From contig JAQRGA010000053.1 of the NCBI GenBank assembly GCA_029237695.1, positions 124,001 through 188,000 of the forward strand: DNA of 64,000 nt. The letters run 5' to 3'. The notes below the pieces were generated by a model. That model made no database searches. It had not been told where the DNA came from and saw nothing but the letters and a program-made list of their open reading frames with translations. Below are positions 54,666-64,000 of this stretch, in pieces. Position 1 is the stretch's first letter; each line of letters starts with the position of its first letter. The stretch is from Conchocele bisecta. Taxonomy: Eukaryota; Mollusca; Bivalvia; Lucinida; Thyasiridae. A program made the position numbers and the translations under genes.

Positions 54666-55751
54666 ATGAGTATATACGGACCAGGTAGTTCTTCCAATTC
54701 CAATCGGGATTGGGTGACAGATTCAAAGAATTTGGAACCGGCAGAAGGGGGATTCATCCCGACAGAGAGCGAATTTTTAACTACCGGAAAAACCAAGGCC
54801 CTGATCAATAAAACTATATCGGAGGCCACAAACAGGATTCACAGGAGTATAGCACAGCTTAGAGTAGACGTACTGACGGCGACTGCACAAGTTGGGGAAG
54901 AGGCCCGGTTGGGAATTGAGGGAGTCCGAACGGGTATTGAGAAAGACCAGGCGGCCCTTACGGAGGCTTATAGGGTGTTGCACTCAGAGGATCATGCAGC
55001 ACTTACTGAACTAGGCTGAAAAATAACCAAATTTCAGAAAGAGGCTCGGGTGGGGATTGAGGGAGTCCAAACGGTTATTGAGAAAGCCCGAGAAGACCAC
55101 CAGGCGGCCCTTACGGAGGCGTATGGGGTGTTGCGCTCAGAGGATCGGACGGGGATTGCGGGATTAGGAGCCCGATTGGTTGAATCTATCCGCGCTGTTG
55201 ATGAATCACTTGTCGCGGTTGATGATAAAGTAAATCGAGTTCGTAAACGCGAGAACAAAGCGCTTGAGTAGACCTCTGAAAAGGTTCGTGCTGAGGCCCG
55301 TACCGCTATCGAGGAGCTTGCCGCATTGTTGGACACATCTGTAGAGCAGTTTAAGTTATTGCAAACACAAAAACGTGTCATCACAGTTTTGGCTGAGAAG
55401 CGGGGGCCATTAAACGAGGGGGCCTATGAATATTCATTCGGCGACAAAGCGAGCAATAGGTATGGGGGATACGTCATGACATCTCCAGGTACGGTTCGAC
55501 GAATGGCGGTCTGTTCGGTTAATGCTAGTGGTAAACCTGTGGGCGCGGTCATCGTAAATCTCGTACTGGATGGTGAAGAACGGGCGGTTGGAGCCTCGAA
55601 ACTCGCTGGAGATAGTTCAGGGGTGGTTTTGCTCGCCGGTGACGATCCAATTAGACTTTCCGAAGGTAGTGTTATTACCTTTGTTACGAAAATTGCTGAC
55701 CCAGCGAGTTCTTCCACTGTTGTGACATTGTTGATTGAAATAGATTTGTAA
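54666..55751 (+). pseudogene. fibre-like protein with coiled-coil stalk and beta-rich tip, two in-frame stops
   Basis: ATG at 54,666. One reading frame runs for 362 codons to the TAA at 55,749-55,751, broken only by TGA at 55,017-55,019 and TAG at 55,269-55,271, with no frameshift. Part 1 (to ~54,800) is a polar N-terminus, starting MSIYGPGSSSN. Part 2 is an alpha-helical, heptad-rich stalk with KALINKTISEATNRIHRS and two copies of a segment with ARxGIEGVxTxIEK...ALTEAYxVLxSED (~54,900 and ~55,047). Part 3 (~55,390-55,751) is beta-rich and ends TVVTLLIEIDL. This stalk-plus-tip layout is that of viral or phage attachment fibres. Similar predicted proteins, as I recall, occur in cnidarian and mollusc genomes. 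It is followed 21 bp later by a third ORF. I infer an integrated, decayed viral-type gene, without a known name. Confidence 0.5.
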
Positions 55752-55772
55752 AATACCAATATATTGGATAAT

Positions 55773-55991
55773 ATGAACGAATCACCGCTTCCGAGCACGC
55801 TTCCAATACCAACAATGTTAGACCCCAATCGACCAATTCGAGAATTGAAATTGGATGATATTGGTTTTGGCGAAAGAAGTTCAGATTTTAGGTTGGAAAA
55901 TATCGTAGAGATGCAGGATATTCTAAAACAAGAGGGGGAAACTCGGAAAATAAATGCTAAAAAATATAGACGAGCTGCAAATATAGTGTAA
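55773..55991 (+). pseudogene. third ORF of the virus-like module, truncated by repeat array
   Basis: ATG at 55,773. 72 codons rich in Pro, Glu and Lys, starting MNESPLPSTLPIPTML and ending in a basic helix, INAKKYRRAANIV. The stop falls exactly where the 55,992-57,780 repeat array begins (GCCCATTACC), so the natural C-terminus was probably lost. A membrane segment would be plausible after such a basic helix, but none is left. No family is assigned. Confidence 0.4.
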
Positions 55992-57782
55992 AAGCTGCGC
56001 CCATTACCTTTAAACTTCACATGGGTGTTTATCATCATCTATATTTTCATTCTACCCCCCTCCCGTCCCTGTGCCCAAATGTCAAGGTCAAATTACTTTG
56101 AAGTGTTTGGTTAAAGTTTTTGGTTAAAGTTTTTTCATGTACTATATCTATGCACCTACTTTGCCCATTACCTTGAACCTTCACATGCCTGTTTATCATC
56201 ATCCATATTTTTATTCTACCCCCACCCGTGCGGCCCCTGTGCCCAATGTCAAGGTCAACTTACTTTGAAGGTTTTGTCGCGCCCGCTTGCGGAAAGCGCG
56301 ATATAGTCGGCACTTTAGCGTACGTACGTGTGTCCGGTTAAAGTTTTGGTTAAAGTTTTTCGTTACACTATATCTCTGTAACTGCTGGTTAAAGTTTTCG
56401 GTTAAAGTTGTTTGGTTAAAGTTTTTGGTTAAAGTTTTTTGGTTAAAGTTTTTCGTTATATATATGTCTCTGCAACTGCTTTGCCCATTACCTTGAAACT
56501 TCACATGGGTGTTTATCATCATCCATATTTTCATTCTACCCCCCTCCCGTGCAGCCCCTGTGCCCAATGTCAAGGTCAAATAACTTTGAAGTTTTTGGTT
56601 AAAGTTTTTGGTTAAAGTTTTTTGGTTAAAGTTTTTCGTTATATTATATCTCTGCAACTGCTTTGCCCATTACCTTGAAACTTCACATGGGTGTCTATCA
56701 TCATCCATATTTTCATTCTACCCCCCACCCGTGCGGCCCCTGTACCCAATGTCCAGGTCAAATTACTTTGAAGTGTTTGGTTAAAGTTTTTGGTTAAAGT
56801 TTTTTCATGTACTATATCTATGCACCTACTTTTCCCATTACCTTGAACCTTCACATGCCTGTTTATCATCATCCATATTTTTATTCTACCCCCCACCCGT
56901 GCGGCCCATGTGCCCAATGTCAAGGTCAACTTACATTGAAGGTTTTGTCGCGCCCGCTTGCGGAAAGCGCGATATAGTCGGCACTTTGGCGTACGTACGT
57001 GTGTCCGGTTAAGTTTTTGGTTAAAGTTTTTCGTTACACTATATCTCTGTAACTGCAGGTTAAAGTTTTCGGTTAAAGTTGTTTGGTTAAAGTTTTTGGT
57101 TAAAGTTTTTTGGTTAAAGTTTTTCGTTATACTATATCTCTGCAACTGCTTTTCCCATTACCTTGAAACTTCACATGGGTGTTTATCATCATCTATATTT
57201 TCATTCTACCCCCCTCCCGTGCGGCCCCTGTGGCCAATGTCAAGGTCAAATTACTTTGAAGTTTTTGGTTAAAGTTTTTGGTTAAAGTTTTTTGTTACAC
57301 TATATCTCTGCAACTGCTTTGCCCATTACCTTGAAACTTCACATGGGTGTTTATCATCATCCATATTTTCATTCTGCTCCCACCCGTGCGGCTCCTGTGT
57401 CCAATGTCAAGGTCAAATTACTTTGTAGTTTTTGGTTAAAGTTTTTTGTTAAAGTATTTTCATGTACTATATCTATGCACATTGTTTGCCCATTACCTTG
57501 AACCATCACATGCCTGTTTATCACCATCCATATTTTGATTATACTCCCCATCTGTGCGGCCTCTGTGCCCAATGTCAAGGTCAAATTACCTTGAAGATTT
57601 TGGTTAACGTTTTTGGTTAAAGTTTTTGGTTAAAGTTTTTCATGTGCTATATCTATACACCTACTTTGCCCATTACGTACGTACGTGTGTCCCGTTAAAG
57701 TGTTTTGGTTAAAGTTTTTCTGTCTACTATATCTCTTTTTTTAGTGTTCCCAAGGCGCGACATGCAGGCCGCGGCCATTTAG
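55992..57782 (+). repeat. tandem/higher-order repeat of the GGTTAAAGTTTTT family
   Basis: Alternating GCCCATTACCTTGAAACTTC...CATCCATATTTTCATTCTACC...AATGTCAAGGTCAAATTACT and runs of TTTGGTTAAAG. Two blocks of about 668 bp (from ~56,097 and ~56,765) match each other closely, including the CGCGCCCGCTTGCGGAAAGC segment at 56,278 and 56,946. Five predicted ORFs over this array are artefacts. Confidence 0.85.
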
Positions 57783-58164
57783 TTTAACTAACTGGCAGCT
57801 CACCAAACGGCCATATCCGCCCTTATATGTGCTCAGGAGTATATGTCGTTACCACCATTTGTACCGTCTCATCGGGATGAGTCGTCACAACGTACACTTC
57901 CATTGAGAAATAACAAAATCATAAATATTTAAAATTCATAAAGTTGTAGTCTAAATGCATTGAGTCAACCATTTGAACCCGAAAGCCCGCTTTCGCCGTT
58001 TATGCAAACTGTGCAGATCCAGATGAGGCGGCTCGTAACAAGCCGTCTCATCAGGATTTGCACATTTTGAAAGTAATTTTCATTATTTTCAGAACAAAAA
58101 CACCCCTTTTTAGCTCGCCTGCATGAAGTGCATAAGAGCTTATGGCATACCCCGGCGTCGTCGG

Positions 58165-59450
58165 CGTCCACAAACTTAACGTTGGGTAAATGTCTTATAA
58201 CTTCTGTTTCCTTTCATGGAACACCTTGATATTTCATACATGCATTCCTCAGATGACCCTCTATCATGCTGTAGCAAATCCATGACCCACCACACAACCC
58301 TTACCCCAAGGTCAAGGTCACAATCTTAGCACGTTCGTAAACTGAACATTGGGGTAAATTTCTTATAACATCTGTTTCCTTTCATGGAACGCCTTGATAT
58401 TTCATGTTCATAAACTTAACGTTGGGGTAAATGTTGTGTGACTTCTGTTTATTTACAGGGAACGCCTTGATATTTCATACATGGATTCATCTGATGATAC
58501 TCTATCGTGATATTGCAAATCCATGACCCACTGCCCATCCCTTACCCCAAGCCAAGGTCAAGGTCACAAACTTAGCACATTCATAAACTTAACGTTGGGG
58601 TAAATGTCTTATAACAGCTGTTTTCTTTCATGGAACGCCTTAATATTTCATACATGCATTCCTCAGATGACCCTCTATCATGCTGTAGCAAATCCACGAC
58701 TCACCACCCAACCCTTACCCTAAGGTCAAACATAGCACATTCATAAACTTAACGTTGGGGTAAATGTCTTATAACATCTGTTTCCTTTCATGGAACGCCT
58801 TGATATTTCATACATGCATTCATCTGATGATACTCTATCGTGCTATAGCAAATTCATGACCCACCGCCCACCACTTACCCCAGAGTCAAGGTCACAAACA
58901 TAGCACATTCATAAACTTAACGTTGGGGTAAATGTCTTAACATCTGTTTCTTTTCATGGAACGCCTTGATATTTCATACATGCATTCATCTGATGAAAGT
59001 CTATCGTGCAATAGCGAATCCATGACCCACCGCCCACCCCAAATGTCTTATAACATCTGTTTCCTTTCATGGAACACCTTGATATTTCATACATGCATTC
59101 CTCAGATGACCCTCTATCATGATGTAGCAAATCCACAACCCACCACGCGACCCTTACCACAAGGTCAAGGTCACAGACTTAGCATGTTCATAAACTTAAC
59201 GTTGGGTTAAATGTTGTTTAACTTCTATTTCTTTACAGGTAACGCTTTGATGTTTAATACATGCATTCATCTGATGATCCTCTATTGTGCTACAGCAAAT
59301 CCATGACCCACCCCTTTCCCCAAGGTCACAAACTTAGCACATTCATACATGCATTACTCATGTGAATAGCTATCATGCTGTAGAAAATCACCAACTTAGT
59401 GCGTTCATAAACTTAACGTTGGGTTAAATTTTGTTTTACTTCTGTTTTAT
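58165..59450 (+). repeat. ~165-bp tandem array, second copy
   Basis: About seven units of the 3900-5810 family, with TACCCCAAGGTCAAGGTCAC in most. No SINE is inserted. Confidence 0.85.
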
Positions 59451-60396
59451 GCAACTGTACCAAGTTTGAGTGAAGGCTGCCAACAGACGAGCTTCGTTGT
59501 CTTCTGACAACTCTTGTTCATAAATGGAGTAGTCTGAAAACCATTTTGGATTACCATATCAAAATCCATTTCATTTACTTAGGGGTGGACGGGTTACTGG
59601 TCGGACCTGTGTCTGTGCATATCTGCCGTATCCTGTTGTTGCCTTATGTTGACATTATTGATTTTATCTATTTACATGTATTTTTGTGATGTACATACTG
59701 GTATGTTTAATATAAAAAAATTGGTTGATTTTCAAAAATATGAAACATTCTACACTCATTACCTCAAACTCTATTATGTCAAACTAGTGATAAGTCAAAT
59801 TATTGGTCCCATGTACATGTTAACTCTTGTTAACTAAAATGTTCGCTTACTCCAAGTATTTTCCTCAGTCTACCGGACTTTGAATAAACGAGTGTAGACT
59901 GTAGGTACAATACGCGATATTGGAGCCGTGTGATATTGTGATATTTCATTTATTGAATGATCTCTTACTGACCATTGTGCATGTGAAACCATGTGTGGTT
60001 ACCGAGTACTCAATCATATGTACTGGCCGGGGACAAGGATATTCCACCCGAGTGTCAAAATATGTCGTTAGAAACGAGGCTTTTCTCATAGAGAGTGATG
60101 ATTATCCCCTCGCCGATTGGCAATAGGGGATATAGCATTAGTCCATGTACATACGTATGTTAGTAACACCTTTCATTTTTCAAGAACTCATGAACCGCTT
60201 CACCGATTTTGATAATAGTTGGCCACAATGTGTGTCTAGGGATTGTGCTTTGTTTTGCATACGACCCACGTCCGACCGCTCAAGATCACTGGGGACTTAT
60301 GTTCACCTTGTTTGTAAGGCAATGTTTTTGTTATTATTATTATCGAGGCTGCCAGTGAGGGGATTAGCTTAGTGATGACGATTCCTTAGTTTAATA

Positions 60397-60563
60397 TGTG
60401 GCTGTGGCTGTGACTGGAGAAATGTGGCTTATGAGTTTTTTGTTCATCATCCCATCAATGAAACACCTGCCATGCTTCTAACAAGTAGATATAGATCGTT
60501 AGCAGGCTACAGGGGTGCGTCATTTGATCAAGAGCTACACAAATCCCATAAGCCCCATTTTGT
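60397..60563. mobile_element. palindromic MITE (TGTGGCTGTGACTGG family), internally deleted
   Basis: Left TGTGGCTGTGACTGGAGAAA, right TCCCATAAGCCCCATTTTGT. The GATCCAGATCAGCC stem present at 6790-7004 is missing. Confidence 0.7.
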
Positions 60564-60790
60564 CGCGCCCGCTTGTGTACAGTGCGATATAGTCGGCACA
60601 TTGGCGTACGTCCGTCTGTACGTAGGTATGTACATAGGTCTGTACGTAGGTCTGTATGTAGGTATGTATGTAGGTATGTACATAGGTCTGGCTTAAAGTT
60701 TTTGGTTACCCGGTTAAGTTTTTGGTTAAAGTTTTTCGGTATTCTTTCAAAGCCTCTGCAGACGCAACATGCGGGCCGCGGCCATCCAGT
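60564..60790. repeat. CGCCCGCTTG-family repeat with GTAGGTAT microsatellite
   Basis: Counterpart of 7005-7320 with a shorter microsatellite and GGGCCGCGGCCATCCAG end. Confidence 0.7.
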
Positions 60791-60834
60791 TCCAGTCACA
60801 TATGACATTTATTAAATGAGGTTACCATGGCTAT

Positions 60835-61461
60835 GATTGGGTTATTACATCATAAAAGTAGTAAGATTATTACTGATCCTACTGCTTTTGGGAAGGGGGG
60901 GGCGAGTGATTCTGGTGTGGCGAGGACATGGCATCAGATCAGGATTATTCTAATTTCATGGCTGAATATATAGTTTGTTATGCCCCACCACGATAGTGAA
61001 GGGGGCATTTAGTATTACCCTTGTCCGTCCGTCCCGTCCCGTCCCGTCCCGTCCCGTCCCGTCCGTCACAAAACTTTAACACTCGGGTAAATGTCTCATA
61101 ATTTCTTCATCCTTAGACCGATCTGCTTCATATTTCATATACACATTGCTCTAATGGTCCTCTACCGCCCTGTGCCAAATCCAAAACTTCAAAAACGTTA
61201 ACGCTCAGTAAAAAAAGAATTTTGACTTGGAATTTGGCCTTGGAATTTGGCCTCATTTATTATCAAAGCGATATGTGGGGCATCCATGTTCTATGAACAC
61301 ATTTTCTAGTTTATTGTAAATATCAGTTCTGATTTTGTGATTTTACCCCCATTTTTACATGTACTTGAACATATGGTAATATATGGGATTTAGTACTAAA
61401 CCCATCGACCTGGCCTTAAATGACCTTAGCTGCTGATAGGCCGTTAAACACCAACAAACAA
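60835..61461 (+). mobile_element. 5'-truncated SINE, second copy, with a different insertion
   Basis: TSD ACCATGGCTAT at 60,824-60,834 and 61,462-61,472. Interrupted after GAATATATAGTTTG by the sequence at 60,978-61,312; resumes TTGTAAATATCAGTTCTG. Confidence 0.82.
60978..61312 (+). mobile_element. insertion of the TGCCCCACCACGATAGTG family
   Basis: Starts TTATGCCCCACCACGATAGT, has (GTCCC)6 at ~61,030-61,065 and ends GAACACATTTTCTAGTTT. Inverse and deleted copy of the family at 49,437-49,999. Confidence 0.7.
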
Positions 61462-61976
61462 ACCATGGCTATGCCGAATTCGTTATAAAATCAGTCAAGT
61501 TAATCAATATCATATTAAATTAACACAACTGTTTTCTCTAGCATTCCTATTTGCATATTTATTACACTAGTGTATTGTGATTTTAATACACTGCAAATGC
61601 CATTTTTATGCAATAATGTATGTTTCTAATTGTCTCCATGCTTCACACACACATTTGTAAGGTGATTCTCCATCATGCTATGACAAACTCCTCACATCTA
61701 TTAAGGCTGAGCTTTGCCTTGCCTACTGAAAATCTACATCCTTAATGCGGGATAGAACCCGTTAAATGACCTTAGCTGTTGATAGGCTGTTAAATACCAC
61801 TAAATCAGTCGATCATTCTACAACACACCAATGTGGCCTATAAGCCCAAGGTATATATGAAATGACATACAAATTGGCATTACAGTTTTTGTGAAATGCA
61901 TGTTACATGGTTTTGTATGTCAGGCCCATCAGGGATCTGTGATGTGTGTGATCTGTTGCTCGTTTGCTCTATTTAA

Positions 61977-62382
61977 CGGATGGTGGTTGGTCGGGAGCAC
62001 TCGACGGGTAATTCAACGATTGGCGTTCATCCTACCGGAATTCCAACTGGAGACTTTGTTTGGCCCTCACATACGTCTTTGGCATTTTGTATGTGACAGT
62101 TGAATCTGGTTATACCCCTTATATTAGTTTTACAATTATTCGTAATCCTATTTTCGGGGAAGGGGCCAAGTGACTTTGGTGTGGTATGGACCTGGCACCA
62201 GGTCAGATTATTCTAATTTCGTGGCTGAATATATTTTTTCTCGATGTAAATATTCCGTTCTGATTTTGGGATTCCCCCCCCCCCAATGCAGCAGGTTAAA
62301 ACGGGATCAAACCCGTTTGCCCGGCCTTACATGACCTTAGCTGTTGATAGGCCGTTAAACACTAACAAACAAACAAACAAAA
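61977..62382 (+). mobile_element. SINE, CAAA-tailed, second copy
   Basis: Counterpart of 8343-8722 with GCAGGTTAAAACGGGATCAA and tail GTTAAACACTAA(CAAA)n. A poly-C run of ten is at ~62,275. Confidence 0.78.
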
Positions 62383-62544
62383 ACATCAGACATATTGTTG
62401 TTTTTCTACATAATATTGTTTATATTTTGTCAACTGCCTGTTGCAGATATTGCATGTTTTCTTGTTTGGTTGTATTTTGTTAAACTGTCTTGGCATGTGA
62501 TTTATGTAGTTTTATAATACAGTGAACATATACCTTTTGGGGTC

Positions 62545-62792
62545 ATGGGGCCCGTTTCAATAAATTTTGTGCGACTGAAATGTTCGTAAGTGCAAATTTA
62601 GGATCGTCTGGAAATTTCAATTGATGGATTTGCATTTATAGAGCATAGGCTGCATAATGCAGCCTATGCTCAATAAATGCAAATCCAATAATTGTTCACA
62701 GGAAAACATTGTTAGTGTGAATTTTACAGACCATCATAATTTTGCACTTACGAACTTGTTAGTCCTACGAAATTTAGTGAAACGGCCCCCAG
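62545..62792. mobile_element. palindromic MITE (GGGGCCCGTTTCA ends), second copy
   Basis: Counterpart of 8942-9190. Ends TGGGGCCCGTTTCAATAAAT and GTGAAACGGCCCCCA. Confidence 0.78.
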
Positions 62793-62886
62793 TATAAATA
62801 ACAAAAGGGCCATCACCGTTGAATATACGTGACAAACATATCCCCAGTCACGGGGTCTGATCAGGCACACACTGTTAGTGACAAGA

Positions 62887-63420
62887 CTACTGTCTGTTTC
62901 ACGAAACCTGCCCAAATTTACGGCCATATAAACAATGCAAAAACATTATTTTTTTCGATAATATTAAATTTTAGCAAATTTTAAGAATGAGCCTTCTTTT
63001 TGTTTCATTAAATTTGGTCCAATATTGATTTTATTGCGAAAAAACAATTTCCACGTGTTAAATCCCCATAGATGTATTTTCAGAGTGAAGATCTCTAACA
63101 GTCGACCGATTTTCAAAATGTAGCTTTTGTTTTCTTAGTTAGATCATTTCCAAGCTATCTAACTAGGTTTCAGAATCAATTTCCAAAACATTTTGTTTTT
63201 CGACTCCTCCTTCAGGTTCTCCACTTCTTTTTTCCCCATGTTAAATTCCCATAGAGAACTCATTTTTCGTAATAAAATCAGTATTTTACCAAATTTCACG
63301 AAATAAAACGAAGGCTCATTCTTAAATTTTGATAAAATTTAATATTATCAAAAAAAAAATTGTATTTCCATTGTTTATATTGCCGCAAAATTTGAACAAG
63401 TTTCGTGAAATAGACAGTAG
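62887..63420. mobile_element. hAT-like MITE, copy 2, with 8-bp TSD
   Basis: 534 bp, CTACTGTCTGTTTCACGAAA to TTTCGTGAAATAGACAGTAG. TSD TGACAAGA at 62,879-62,886 and 63,421-63,428. The 8-bp TSD is typical of the hAT superfamily. No transposase; the minus-strand ORF inside is not coding. Confidence 0.85.
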
Positions 63421-63496
63421 TGACAAGACAAATACGACCGGCGTGTGGTATTGCAGAATGATGAGAATATGTTGGATGACTGGAGATATGGGTCAT

Positions 63497-63765
63497 ATGT
63501 GGCTATGACTGGAGAAATGGGTCATATGTGACTGGAGAAATGGGGCTTACGGCATTTGTTGTCAGTCTCACTCCTGGCCGGCCGTCATGTTCACCAACTG
63601 GAGCAGAACCTATGCTGTTTGTCAAAAGCATGACAGGGGTTTCAGTGACTGAATGACAAACAGTGCACACCCGGATTGGACTGCGTGGATGCACAGGCTG
63701 GTCTGGGTCTGCACTGGTCGCATAACCCACAGGCCCCATTTCTCCAGTCACAGCCACATATTGTG
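63497..63765. mobile_element. palindromic MITE (TGTGGCTGTGACTGG family), complete
   Basis: Ends ATATGTGGCTATGACTGGAG and CTCCAGTCACAGCCACATAT. A 28-bp end segment is duplicated at the left (GACTGGAGAAATGGG twice). Centre ATTGGACTGCGTGGATGCAC. Confidence 0.8.
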
Positions 63766-63916
63766 TATTGAATGCTGTCATCAACGTGTGTTTGTAAATG
63801 GGTTGGCATATACAACTTAACATTAACATTTTGATCCGAGTCTATTTAGACAAAATTTAATGAGAGAATCATTATTCATATTTTCATGAGATATTCCATC
63901 AAAACTATGTCCATAC

Positions 63917-64000
63917 ATGTGTGATTAGCCTCGCCGAGGCTCAGCATAGTCAGAATCAGAAAGTGTGATTAGCCGAGGCTCAGCATAGTCATTATGAGAA
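63917..64000. repeat. start of 39-bp minisatellite, cut by window end
   Basis: GATTAGCCGAGGCTCAGCAT twice, as in 10,700-10,930. Confidence 0.8.

Larger units (their letters stand above)
57783..64000 (+). repeat. segmental duplication, copy 2
   Basis: Direct copy of 3467-10,130 (see there), continuing to the window end. It lacks the SINE of 4507-4972 and has fewer tandem units. The last 80 bases start the 39-bp minisatellite seen at 10,700. Confidence 0.88.

Noticed and set aside
56211..57145. Two long minus-strand ORFs (148 and 168 codons) with NFNQKTLTKNFNQ repeats
   Set aside because: Translation of TTTGGTTAAAG runs; the two are similar because of the 668-bp higher-order repeat.

Overview
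This is a eukaryotic genomic window, most likely from a bivalve mollusc. The grounds are the lack of operon-like coding structure, the AT-rich background, one 3'-terminal exon with a splice acceptor, a B-box/NHL (TRIM-like) gene, and a very dense load of repeats: tRNA-related SINEs, palindromic MITEs, ~165-bp arrays carrying AAGGTCAAGGTCA, and GTCC runs next to an AGCTCACCTGAGC hairpin. I recall such repeats from bivalve genomes, but could not check. The species cannot be fixed from the sequence alone.

Layout. 0.2-3.4 kb: a 36-bp minisatellite, a terminal coding exon of an unrecognised serine-rich protein (551-770), two TTAA/CCC-type MITEs and a 29-bp minisatellite. 3.47-10.1 kb: a repeat-rich block that recurs in the same orientation at 57.78-64.0 kb (segmental duplication). 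10-20.8 kb: SINEs with clear target-site duplications, several MITE families, and a foldback element (18.6-20.8 kb) with another repeat inserted in its arm. 20.8-22.6 kb: a broken intronless copy of a PIN/FEN-like nuclease-domain protein. 24.4-25.8 kb: two opposite-strand fragments of Tc1-like transposase. 26.4-27.7 kb: a MITE nested inside another MITE.

31.4-39.07 kb is the clearest structural result. A ~355-codon intronless B-box/NHL gene on the minus strand is split after codon 20 by a 6,576-bp element with ~110-bp terminal inverted repeats and an apparent 3-bp CAG duplication. Removing the element leaves an uninterrupted reading frame. The element carries a ~2.3-kb array of a 59-bp unit.

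42.6-43.35 kb is a 38-bp minisatellite. It is followed by a ~3.5-kb foldback element (43.58-47.11 kb) built of long C-tract and G-tract tandem units that switch strand near 45.8 kb. 47-51.5 kb holds more MITEs, tandem repeats and two tRNA-derived SINE heads. 52.2-52.8 kb has a possible LTR end with a tRNA-Lys-like primer-binding site.

54.25-55.99 kb holds three closely packed, same-strand, intronless ORFs whose layout resembles a virus-derived structural module: a capsid-type C-terminus, a coiled-coil protein with a beta-rich tip, and a small truncated third ORF. It is broken by two in-frame stops and cut off by a repeat array. It is the best candidate for something undescribed. From 56 kb on, tandem repeats lead into the second copy of the segmental duplication.

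The genes here do not form a pathway. The window is a record of successive insertions. No functional tRNA, rRNA, CRISPR array or bacterial-type operon is present.
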